A program made the translations under genes and the position numbers. From Membranipora membranacea (Eukaryota; Bryozoa; Gymnolaemata; Cheilostomatida; Membraniporidae), in assembly GCA_914767715.1 (NCBI GenBank), contig OU612065.1, forward strand, positions 4,154,001 through 4,218,000: a stretch of DNA of 64,000 nucleotides. The letters are read 5' to 3'. Of this stretch, positions 1 to 11,800 are shown piece after piece. The number at the start of each line of letters is the position of its first letter. The first letter of the stretch is position 1. The notes under the pieces were generated by a model. That model worked only from the letters and a program-made list of their open reading frames with translations. It made no database searches and was not told the origin of the DNA.

Positions 1-2229
1 TATTTCCAAATTATGGGTTTCCATTGTTTTCCCAATTTTGGTACTCAGACTAGGTGAATTAGTTCAAGCCCTATGCTGTAGAGACGAACGTATGCCTCAA
101 CAGTTCGCACATGCGCAGACTGGAGGACGACTAGCACAAGGACGTTTTGTTTCAAATTAAATTGTTTGAAAGAAGGAAGGGTGCTGACTTAAAGTTATAT
201 TTTAAAATCATCACCGGTACAGCTGCAGTTAATGAGGAAATGGTCACTGTGTCACATTCCCACCATCACACAAGGATAGGCGCCATCAAAGGCACTATCA
301 ACACTGATGTCAAACGCTATTCTTTCAAACAGCGTGTTTATAAGTATATGAATCCAACTTTAAATAGGCTGAATAGTACATAGCAAAATGGCAATAAAAT
401 GCGACCAATGACAGTGTAGTTTCTTTCTCTTCTCTTTTTTTTTCCTGTTTGGTCGAACCGGTCTGGAGGTGAAATGAAACCTACAAATATATTTTGCCAT
501 GAAATAGCATCTAGGAATCACTGAATCTACTTTGACTTCACTGTACCAGACAGACCTCTCTTTTACACTTGGTTTATACAAGTGTGCCTCCTTTACTCCT
601 TTCCTTAGATTATGTACCCACTCTGAGGTGATGCTCAATAGTAACATAAACAGCCCCCCTTTTTCTTTTTTACTCATAATAACAATTCAATGCTGTTAAA
701 ACATGAAACCCCCATTAAAAATGATAACAACTAAATAATGGACTTTCTGATCATTACTGACATATTTCCAATTAACTGTGCTACAGTCAATCAAGTAAAC
801 ACTAAATATCGCCAATTAACGGAGCCCAAGCTCAGACGGCGATCAAACCATCGGATGAATCGGATGAATGAAACAAAACTTTACTAAATAAGCGCAGCAA
901 ACTTTGACCAAGAAAAATGCCTCTATAAGTTGGCAAACTGATGGGTATGGGTATCATATCATATTGCTCTTGGTCATTTTATAAACGCTTTGCGGCATAA
1001 TGAGCTGAGCTGCACTTAATGATCCGCCAAGTGTTGCAAAGGGTTTTACAATGTGCTGTTGTCATTTGCGGAAAGAGCGGTTTTGGATAAATGCTAGAAA
1101 TATTGCTGTTTGAAACTAAGTCAGAGTAAATGTATTACAATATATTGTTTTTAAAACTACAATCTGTACATTAATATACTTTCGTCAGTTCAAAACTTGG
1201 ACTTCATAATAATTGTTGGGTCCATTTGTTCAAAAAGGTGACAATGGATTTTTTTTTCATTGTCCATTGTTATTATTCATCCAATTTGTAACACAGTTCT
1301 AATGAAGATTTAACAAAACAGTCGAGGCTGCATAAATTAAAAAAAATCTCATGGTGGTTCCAAACTGTGATGGTTCTTATGATATTTATTATATAATCCG
1401 AGTGGATGGAAATATTATTTATTGAAGTCACTAAATAAAAGAAATGTAATGTGCGCATTGCTGTTGGACGGAGGGCTAAAGTTAGATCAAAATCATTAAA
1501 AATGACAATTGTAAGGTAAATTGTACATTACATTATACGTAACAGTGATGCGCCATTTAAAACCTTGTAAACACTCGCTCTATTGTCAAAATACTCGTAA
1601 AAACCTGTCTCACCAACCCTGGTATAAATATATTCAATGCACACATGATAAGAAGTTGTCTGTTCATTGGCCAAAAGAAGATAACTCTGTACGACAAAAT
1701 TAAGTCCCAATATCAGAATAAATTAGGCATAAGCAATGGTTTTCTGAGCTAGCACTAGCAGCATTAGCCGACAGTTAATTTTTATTTTGGAGAGGAATGA
1801 GATACTCCTGCTAAAGTATTAGCTTCTGTTGCTTGACAGTTTGTTGCAATGTTACAGAGCTTGGCAACAACAGGATAAACTTAGCGTTCTACCTACACAA
1901 GTCACTCAAACTGATTACCACTGTCACTGCCGTTTTCTCAAACCTGGTTCAACAACTGGATACAGTCCATCTGGGGCATCTTCAGCCTTTACAAACTGCT
2001 GTATGTGGAATAAGGCGACCTACAATCAAACCAGTGAGATTTATACCATTATTTAAAGCAAGATTAGCTTGTATCAAGTGATGTTGAGAAAGATGAAAAA
2101 AAAACCTTTTTGCCTCGCTTATTGAATCTTCATCTTCAGAAGAACATGAATGAGTGGTCTTAACCACTTGTCACATCCTTGATGATTGTCCAATTTTTCT
2201 CACCAGATGAAAAAAACACAACACTTATA
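1..2229. other. Non-coding flank
   Basis: A+T-rich sequence with only short open frames that lack splice context or recognisable protein sequence. I see no gene, tRNA or ordered repeat here. The final exon of the TMEM17 gene could in principle lie in this stretch if the reading frame does not end at the TAG near 2230, but no candidate was recognised. Confidence 0.5.
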
Positions 2230-4531
2230 CTATACCTGATGATTAACCATGGTCTTTAATGCTACAGCTCCAACTATAATCTCACAGATCACAAACACTG
2301 CCAAAACAGAGTTCATGGCTATCTCTAATGGTATACTTTTAGTTGCGCGATAATTCAACAGCAGGAACAGCGAGGATGGCAGTTGAAGAAGAATGGTGAG
2401 AAGCCAGCAGCCAGCAAGCTCAGGTACCTTATAAATACACACAGTGATATCATTAAATATTATGTACAACCAAAGAAAAATAAATTATTCTTACAGTTAT
2501 AATTTTCCGTTACAACACGATTGATTTGAAGTGAAAAATGAGACAGCAGTAATTAAGTATTTGATGTACAATATATTTACCTTCTCAGTGAGATTTCCAA
2601 GGTAACCAAGATACAATCTAATCAGCTCCACGACTGACATCATAATAATTAAAGAGATAATAACCACTTTGTACAAGGCATCCAGGCAGTCGTACTGAAA
2701 CAAACAGACAAACTGATATTTAGAATAAAAGCAAAACGCTATAGTAAAACATGAAAGGACCCTTCCACCTTAAAGGGCAACCAAGGTTTCCCAGCAATGC
2801 ATTAATGGGCAGCAAATAATGTGCTGGGCAGCATCAGCTTTGTGCATTACGCGATGCAAAACTCAAAGTAGTTGCTGACTCTAAGCTGGGTATCACTTGA
2901 GTTTAGGGGAGGTTCCAAGACTTTGCTGTAATAATTATAGAGCACAGGCTAAATTATAACAGGAACAGGAAACTGCTATGTGGTATTCTCTTTTAGCTGA
3001 GTTTGAGTACCTGATGGAAGAAATGTTTCACAAGAATTCTGGCTGAATAATCATCCGAATTATATTTTGTCTTATTCCCCATGCAGAAGGTGCAATCTGC
3101 AATTAATCAATGGCCATCAATGAGAAGTTGTTTGAAACCTTGGTTGCCCTTTAATAAGAATAACTAAATAGTCTCATCCTGGCTTGATAACTCGTTTCAA
3201 ATACCACAATCTAGCTTTTCTACAGTAATCATTATACGAAAAGCGAAGACATGGCATAAATAATTTTTATTAGACAAAAGTTTGTGTGGGATTCAAAGAT
3301 GTCTAGTCTTAATTTGTAAGCTTAACTCACCTTTGCCTGATATGTGATGCAGCTAGATATAAGCCATAGAGGAAAGAAAAAGACATTGAAGTACAGGGTC
3401 ATCTGCAACGGCAGACTTGTGATGTATTCGTTTCCTGGAAAATATACAAGAAAATTCATCACAATGATCAACAGATGAGTGTTACCCAGGAATACATATA
3501 GTTTGTAGCTGGTTGTGGCATTCTTTTAACAGGATTGCATGGAGTGGAAGGATTTTCAATGATAATACAAATGTAAAATTGTTTTCAAGACAAAGATGCT
3601 TTTAGTCTTTAACTCCTTGGTTTATTCCACATATCACTTGATCAAAGTGCTAATACACCGACATTGGTATAACAACAATTCAAATAATCATAATATAATT
3701 AAGTTTGTTGTATGTTAAGCCTTTCAATTATGTCAGACAATGTTTGTGAATGGTCATTTAGTTTCGATAACGCATAAGTATCAGTCCTTTATCCACGGGC
3801 ATTCTGCAGTTTGAGCAGGTGGCCGTGAGCCCCAGTGTTCAAGACCTCTAGAATCGCCCAAACTACAGAAGGCCCGCAGATAAAAGACTGATACTTATGG
3901 ATTATCGAAACTAACTGATCATTCACCAACATCGTTTGACATAATTGAAAGTCATAACATGCAGCAAACTTAGTTATATATGATTATTTGTATTATTGTT
4001 ACACCAATTACGGTGTCTAAGCACTTGGTACTCATATCAGAGAATTCATATCAAAGTACTTCTGTACTCAACACTGTTGAAGAGCTTAAACTTGGGATGT
4101 AGAGGCAATACATTCTTAGCCACCAGAGTGACTGGACCAAAATTTACAAAACGTTTCAACTTGAATCAATTACTTTCCTCCTTACAGATTTCATCTTTGA
4201 GGCAGATATAATCAAAGGAAGGTAGGAAAACCTATGACTCCATTACACATACTTACTTCAGTGGGCCAATGAACTGAGAGGGAATCTATAAATGATGATT
4301 GAAGTAGGGTGTGTGGGCCTTAGTTAGTGATAACCAAGTGTTCAATCAAGGAGTACTCAATTCAATGTTATTTGCAGGAGAGATAGATTTTACACATATC
4401 TTGCCTCGTCTGACATCTCTGGTTCCGTGGTATTTGCCCTGTGCATGGTTGTCCACAAATAACTTCTCAGTAACTCTAGTGACAGCTCGCCTAACATTTT
4501 TTGGCAGTAAATTTGATCCTTGGTCAGCCAT
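2230..4531 (-). CDS. TMEM17: TMEM17, ciliary transition-zone transmembrane protein
   Basis: Exons on the minus strand: 4357-4531 (probable first), 3331-3434, 2581-2694 and 2236-2427; the last may simply read on to the TAG at 2230. Exons 2-4 translate to a continuous four-TM protein: LQMTLYFNVFFFPLW, then EL.RLYLGYLGNLTEKVPELAG.WLL..LLQLP, then KTMVNHQ. This is the TMEM17 signature and matches my knowledge of vertebrate TMEM17 nearly block for block. TMEM17 works with the MKS/B9 module (including TMEM231 and B9D1) at the ciliary transition zone to gate membrane-protein entry. Internal junctions are GT-AG and phase-consistent. Exon 1 (start MADQGSNLLPKNVRRAV) is inferred from position, phase and weak resemblance of LPKNVRRAV to the vertebrate N-terminus; its donor (A|GTACTC) is weak, and an upstream in-frame ATG exists at 4600. 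The C-terminus is slightly shorter than in vertebrates unless another exon exists. Confidence 0.9.
2770..3154 (-). mobile_element. 385-bp TTAA-ended MITE, copy 1
   Basis: The element starts TTAAAGGGCAACCAAGGTTT and ends with the inverted complement ending CCCTTTAA. A second copy of exactly the same length lies at 32795-33179 in the opposite orientation, differing at only a handful of bases by eye. Similarity stops at TTAA on both sides, which suits a piggyBac-type TTAA target duplication or a TIR beginning with TTAA. It has no coding capacity, and lies in the TMEM17 intron between the exons at 2581-2694 and 3331-3434. Confidence 0.85.
3620..4048. repeat. Foldback inverted repeat, about 430 bp
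   Basis: The left arm (about 3620-3815) and right arm (about 3855-4048) are imperfect inverted complements. For example TTAGTTTCGATAA..CATAAGTATCAGTC on the left matches GACTGATACTTATGGATTATCGAAACTAA on the right. The spacer is about 40 bp. It lies inside TMEM17 intron 1 and looks like a foldback or MITE-type non-autonomous transposon. No clear target duplication was seen. Confidence 0.75.
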
Positions 4532-5046
4532 GATGTCACGTGACACAAACAAAAGTGATAAAGTGATAATAGCCTTTGAGCCTTGGACCATAGATTGCAT
4601 CTCAATTGGTTGAGAAGTATAATACTAAGTGATGATTGGATAGTGACATCTAGGTTTGTAGCATTCCCACTTCTTCCCGTTTAAAATTTGGGAATTCACA
4701 AAATTGTAAGATTGTAACAAATTTACATATTTTGATCATGTTTTTATGCTGTTTATATTGTGTTCCATATTTTGTTTATTATCATGTATGATTATCAGTG
4801 CCATAGAGTACAACAACATGTTACTACTATTTTATACAATATTGGGGCCTTTACTTCTGCAATAATGTGCTTATATATCTTGCCATCAATAATGAATGAA
4901 TTCATTTATATACAATACTAACTAATAGGAGAGCTTATTATTTCTTCCATAATCATAATCATAATATGGTTGGATCAAGGAGTTTTACTCCTTGGATGGA
5001 TTGACACTTGCCTGAATGTCGGTTTATTAAGGAGCATCAATCAAAG

Positions 5047-5085
5047 CAATGAACTCCCTCTTCCCCAGGAAGAGGGAGTTCATTG
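5047..5085. repeat. 39-bp perfect palindrome with 7-bp flanking repeats
   Basis: Arms of 18 nt (CAATGAACTCCCTCTTCC and its complement) are separated by 3 nt. The palindrome is flanked by the direct repeat ATCAAAG at 5040-5046 and 5086-5092, which resembles a target-site duplication. Confidence 0.75.
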
Positions 5086-5179
5086 ATCAAAGTAGCAGAG
5101 AAAAAGGTTTTTTCCTTGCAACATTGATCCTCACATTGATCATCACATTGCAGAAAAAGTCCAGATCTGTATGGGCAGT

Positions 5180-5440
5180 AGCCAGTTTTATGAAATAATC
5201 ATTGTAGAGGGTTTGTTGGTGCAGCCCATGTTGTGTGCTAAGACATAATATAGGTACTTAGTCCAATCCAGCACTCAGGTGATGAGAGCTGTATGGCAGG
5301 TGCTGTATGGGACATGTCTTACAGCACTCATGCGGCCTCTATAGCACCAACAACAATGCTGTTCAGTTTTTGAGTGCTGTAAGACATCTCTCATATAGCA
5401 ACTTCCACACGTCTTGCAACACCAGTCGCTAGAGCAAGAG
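5180..5440. repeat. Diverged interspersed repeat, copy A
   Basis: It starts GGTTTGTTGGTGCAG..GTTGTGTGCTAA and contains alternating GTGCTGTAAGAC / GTCTTACAGCAC words that can fold on themselves, then CACACGTCTTGCAACACC. The same order of words occurs at 31430-31660. There is no coding capacity. Confidence 0.65.
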
Positions 5441-5883
5441 CAGGTTCATTTATATCCATATACGACCCAATCCTGAAAGATAGCCGTAAACCACAAAACC
5501 CGACCTGGTACCCTAAGCACGGAGGCATTTAATTGTGGATGGTGTATATATTCAGCCACCACTGAGTCTGAACAAGGAGTTAGAGTCTCCTTGGTCTGAA
5601 TGAACTGCAATTCATCATCCCTTTCACGAGTGAGAGTTATTCAGATTCTTTTTACTAAGGCATTTTTCCATCAATGTAGCATACTCTTAGTATTCCAATG
5701 AAACAGTGAAAATATCTCAAAATCTCAGCGGGGTATAGAGCTTTTTATTGCTTTTTCTTTGATGAATCAAGTTCAAATAGTCATTCAACAGCTTAACAGA
5801 CATTCTATTCTTTCCTCAACCCCTACTTGGTAACATTTCTCTCTTATGTACTGTGATGTTATTTATAGAAATCAGTGATCAAA

Positions 5884-8800
5884 ATGGCAGCGCTAGGCGA
5901 GGATACACCAGACTCTGTTATGGCCATGTTCTTGGACTACATAAGAATATTCCAGTACGATAAAGCTAAGGACTTGGCAGTGAGTTTATTGTTGAAATAG
6001 TGTAGAAACACGTTGTGTGTCAGAAAATAGTGAATTTCTGTTCAATGTTGCATACTGCTTAATATGACTGGCTCAACAATAAATTAATGACGTTTGTTCA
6101 TGTTTTCTAAGACATGAGGCAGAAAACGCTTTTCTTATCAAAGTTGATGGCAGAGTCAAGCTGACTGAAATTAGCCTTTTCGTGCAGCCACGAGGCGTGG
6201 CCGCGTGACGTGACGAGGCTAGGCTGAAATAAGATTGGAAAAAGGTCATATTTGAGATTGAGTAGTGACTTGATGTAAAAAAAGAAATCCAAACACATCA
6301 TTTATTATTCCGAAAAATACGTTGATGCGCTCTAAGAATAAATTTCACCTCTTTATAGATTTCTTGCGAGCACTTTGACTGCGCAAACAATTTTGATGAA
6401 AACAGCACTTTCTTCAAATCAACTTGTTGGACTGTTCAAATATTCATCAGCTTGGTGTTCAGAAATTCAACATTTGCTGAATTTCATGACTCTACCTTGA
6501 GCTCATTATAAAAACATGATACAGTATAGCCACATAACATATCCATTTACTAACCAACCAGTATTTTTTGAGTGATGCTGGTCTACTGGGTTTAAATATC
6601 TATTTTCCTAGGTTTTAATTTAAACTACTCGCTTTTTTATATGTGGTATGTATATTGTTTTACAGGCACACTACCTTATACCTAACAGTTAATGAGCGCG
6701 TCTTGACTATGCGAACTGCTATCAGAACCTGTCAAATGCAATAGTGTAACACTCACTTTTCACGGCTGCTTCAAGCTTCAAACTGATTTGTGTGCCTAGT
6801 ATAATTGAATGGTAAATGAAACCAGGAAATTTGGTTTCCAACATTATTCCATTTGGGTGATGGTTCGGGTTCCTTTTCTGCGTTTAGGACAGACAGAAGG
6901 AAATGGCTAAGAATATGGGACAATCTATGCATGGTGTGTGGCCTACAATACTGACAGCATTGAGCCAGCTGGCAATCGCCGAGAAATCCTACGCTTCATT
7001 TCTATACCTCAGTCCAAAGTGGTTTGGTAGGCGTGACGTGAGTGATGATACATATATTAGTTATACATTAGGTGTCATCAAATGATAAGAGCAGACCACA
7101 ACCGGTCTCCATATTAAAAATTCAATGTTTCTGCTAAGTCCACTCTTATCATACCTGCATCTTTTGTAGTTATACTTGGTTAAAAGAATGTATATACATA
7201 TGTGGCCTGTCTTGAAAGCTTTTTTTGGTGGTGGGGGGGGGACCGTCTTGTCAAGCTTGTTGAGACAGGCTAATACATGTGCTGAATGCTGATATTTCCA
7301 CAGATGCAATATTTTTCATTACACAGGCAAAGTCACTTTATGAGAATGTTGCTGTTGAGTTCAAAAAGATAGATCAGCAGGGATTGAGAGCTCAGACAGA
7401 TGTGAGCGCTCTGGCACATATATGTGGGCAGCTGGTACCTTACACTTCTGTCAAAACTGAGATGATCGAGTTGTATCCTTCACTACCTTATCATGTTTGG
7501 AGAGCCTCAAATTATTTTCTGTTTCCGTTGTATCCATACTAGTTGAGGATGCTCAAATGATAATATCTTAATTTGTCTTGTGTGTATAAATTTTAAATGT
7601 GCAGTGTTGCGGATAGAGTCACAAAGACTCTTGTGATCGCCGTACTGGCCACCAGACATATGATATAAACCTTAACATATACTTGTATAGCTTTAGCACA
7701 CTCCATGCTATGACCAGTGTCAAGTTTTCAGATAGAAGTGACCTACTCATGAAGATCCATAATGTTATGAAAGACAGCACTAATAAATTCTATCATCCTA
7801 GATTGGAGCCAATCAAAACAGCATTTCTGTGAGTATAGCATCTGTTAGCTCGTAAGCATATGGATATTAATGTTTTGATATTGATAATTGGTTATTATTA
7901 TTCATTTTGGGGTAACCCTGTCTCAGCTAGCTTTATTTTTCTTTGGTGAGGAAGTGATTGGCAGTTACAACATATGAGAACATGGAGTTTGGAACAGCTC
8001 CCTGATGCATTCCAAGTCAAGTTCTGGTTGTCCCCTCTCTGTAACAATATATTTTTATGTTGGGTAATTTCTCTAATAACCTTTGCTGCATGTGTTGACA
8101 AGTAATGTATTCGCTTCCATGTCACCACAGAAGTTCTTGAAAGCAGGCTATCATTTTTAATGGCATTTACTGAATTTATCCCGTTTGAAATAGCCTGCAT
8201 TGGGCTAAACAAAGCTTTTGTATTACGCTCTAACTTTTGCGTAAAATTTTGAATAGCTCTTCAGAGTGAGTGAAGCAGTATATGTTGCTGGTATGTGATT
8301 GCAGATCTGAATGTGAGGTTATGGAGAAACTACTGATGGCGGATATTGCCATGTCTAAATGGGATTATGTAGAATCTCTACTTCACCTGCAGAACGCACA
8401 CGCAAAGATATCACAGATCATGAACTCATCACCATCAGTACCATCTAATCGTATAGTAAAACTCAGCTTCCTCGGCCTCAAGCCTCCTGCTATGCCTGTC
8501 TTATATACCTGGCTGAAGCAATATAAAGAAGCCATATACTCAAAGGTAACAGAACTGATATTCACTCGTTATATATTTTTCCTCATTGTTAATAAAAAAC
8601 GAATAGTTTATTGCGTTTCAGTGACTCCATTACCCTCAGCTATAACCAAACAGTGCCTGAAGGCACATTTCAAGAAAGTATAGGCTAGTATGCCGTATCC
8701 GTTTATGATATATTTGTTTTTTTAGTTCATGCTTTACTTTTATGATATGTTTGGTGTTTCAGTTCACGCTGTACTTTTATGACGTGTTGAGTAAATATTC

Positions 8801-11800
8801 ACCTCAGGGAGACATGAGACCTTACATCAGCAGGTGCTCCCATGATTACTATACAAGGTAAGCTAAACTACCCTAACCAGTATATCTGTATACTTTAGGA
8901 TCATATCTTCTGCCTGAATGAATGAATTACTCAGTCTTGACCCAGAGACATGTTATGACATGGGTTACTGGCGAAAATTAAATCTTCACTTTGTATTTAA
9001 AATGCAATGAAATGCAATTTTTTAATAACTTCTTATTGTAATACCCCAAACCTAATGAACGTAGTCCGGGATAACTATGGAATTTCAACAGAATTTTATT
9101 TAGCTTTACATGCTTTGCATTATGAAGTCATTTTTTTATCACTTTATTGTCATAATATAGTTTTCATCTCCGATCGATTGTCCTTACCCGAGGAATACGC
9201 TGTACCCAGCTAATGCCATCACTATAATACTTCTTGTCATTATCCCTCAGGTTGGTGACTTTCCATCGGAAAACTGATGCCTATTTGGTAGCGTTGATCT
9301 TGAATGCTGAAGGATCAGAGATAAAAGGGTTCGGCTTTTCATCATTCAATTCTTCGCCTAAAGTTTTACGTGGTATCCAGGGTTACGTGGCAATATTCTG
9401 CTATCCAAATGATCTGGTGGTAAGTAAATTTTAAATGTAGGTAAGGATACATTCAATTCAATATGAGACATCAATTACAAGATTCAAAATATTGGATGCT
9501 TGATAGTTTTGTTTGTATGACTTAACATTTCCATAAAAAGTAGCATTACTGTATCAACAAAAATTAGATGACCTAAAAAGTACCAATCATTCATACACTG
9601 TGAGGTTGATTCATGTATACTTGTATATTTGTAGGAGGAGGGAGAATCATCACATTTACCATGTCTACCTATACAGCAGCAGACTTCATTAGTAATGATC
9701 ATGTCATGTAACGAGAGAAAACTGAATACTTCTGATAAACCTGTCGATGTCTACGATGATGTAAGTAGGAAAGCCTGTTGGTTCTAAGCAACAACGACAA
9801 AGTTTGTTATAAGTTCGGTCTGGTAGTGCTGCTGTGAAGGTTTTGAGACATAACCTATAAAATTGAGGTATAAATTCTTTGTACATGTAAAAAGAAAGTT
9901 TGAGGAAAGATGCTTGTGCTAATCTGCAAACTCGAAATTTCAACTTTTATTTTATTAATGGGTAATATGATAGACAATATGCTCCAAGTCTCATGCTGGT
10001 TTTGTGTTCTTTCTTTCAAAGAGCTTGATCTGTTTTATCAGTTTTCCTCAAGAGCAGCAACCGTGAGGAAATCTCCTTCACTTCATTGTGAACTAGATAT
10101 TGCTCTTTTGATTTCTCCAGGAGTATGCTGAACTGTGTTTGCTGAGCTGTTGAACACCTTGTATTTTCATTTGTAGTGGTTAATTTTGGCATTCTGGGAA
10201 AGAGCCGTATATCCATGATTTTATGTTCCTGTGTGTTAATCAGCTGTTCCTTCCTTTTAAGGAGTTGCCTTTTCTGTGTGACGTTCTCCTTCATTTGATT
10301 GTGTCTCTTGGCCATATTCTCTTCATCCTTTGGGATATATCTTGTGTACCTGAGAGAGAAAGAAATTTGATGATGAACAGCCGTTACTGATAAATCATGA
10401 TAATACATTGTTTTTGAATTTTCACAAGCGGGTGTCAAGGACATCACAGTTTGTTGGTTGACAATCAAATGTCGATTCCAGGGATCCAGTTGATAAAGAA
10501 CACCCAGTGGTCTAAAAAATGTCTTGGCCATGGTCTAAAACCTCCCCACGTTTTCTGATGGTAGACAGAATACATTTATACATGGATAAATATTATAATT
10601 ATTGGTAGCCTCGTCACCATTGTGTGCCCGATTAATCATTGCTACAGTTACAGTTACAGCTACAGAAATATCATCCCATATTCATTGGCCTAATCCATTG
10701 GACTTTACCTACACATCGGCTATCAACCGACATGTAATCCTTGGCTCTATTGTTTGATTAGTTCACCTTACCTGACTAGAAATAGTTTTTTGACTCTGTC
10801 GAGCTCGTTTATTGTGCTGTATCTCTCGCGATCCAGCTGCTGTAACTCATTATTTAGTGCTGCCTGAGACCTTCTTGTCACAAAACTCAATCTCTTCTGC
10901 TGCTTTGTATCCTTCTGTAAACCTAAATCTTCTGTCATGGTGATTGACTGAGGAATCGTAAATACGGTCACTTGATGCTCTCAGACGTTAATTTCCAAGA
11001 ATGCTCTTTGAATTTCTCGGTTTCACACTGACCTGACCAACATCAGACGAAGACAGTATTGTAGTTCAAACCAATCATCAGTCATGCTCAGATCGACAGT
11101 CTTTCTGGTCTGTTTGTACAAATACTGGGCAGCAGAGGTAATTAAAACTCTCCAGAGTTCATCTACTTTTCTCTTCATATAATATTGTATCAATCCAAGA
11201 AACATAATTCTATTTATCAATCACCCTTGCATGACTATTAAGTAAACAAGTATGCCAATAATTAACCTCTCATTAGCTGTCTTATTAGTAACTCATGGCA
11301 ATATACAATTTTCTTCTTCAGCCTTTTCAGTTCAGACATAATTATTTCTGTTTCAAAATATCAATATCGACTTCATAGTCTCTCATGAGAGCCAAGTATC
11401 TCATTAAGCTAGGGGGGACAGCAGGTTAGCTAGGGGGGGGGGCAGCAGGTTAGCTCTTCAAAAGAGATAAATGCAGCCGAGAAATACGCCCTTAGAAACT
11501 GCTAAAAAGACTATATTATAGTTGGAATGTGGCACCCTAATCAAATTCAACGTTATACCCCCAAAAACATTTATGTTTGAAATAGCGTTGATACGCCGTT
11601 GGTTGAAAACTTTGTTACATAGATTTCTTCAGACTGTGATTGTATATGTCCACAGAAATCAATATCAGCCCAGGTGACCTAAAAAGTTTGGGAATCTCCA
11701 GTTTTGAGGTGATTTGTAATCGGTAACTTGATCCGTACACAAATAATGCTCATAATTATATTTTGTAGAAGGATAATAGCACATACATAGTATCCAGAAT

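Larger units (their letters stand above)
4532..5883. promoter_or_regulatory. Divergent intergenic region between TMEM17 and KICS2
   Basis: About 1.35 kb separates the two divergent start codons, so both promoters should lie here. No TATA box or CpG-rich block stood out. It contains small palindromes (4976-4994, 5047-5085, 5574-5595) and a 5180-5440 repeat that has a diverged relative at 31430-31660. The promoter role is inferred from gene orientation only. Confidence 0.4.

Noticed and set aside
360-677. 105-residue minus-strand frame
   Set aside because: Compositionally odd, basic and without homology, splice context or upstream exon; probably chance.
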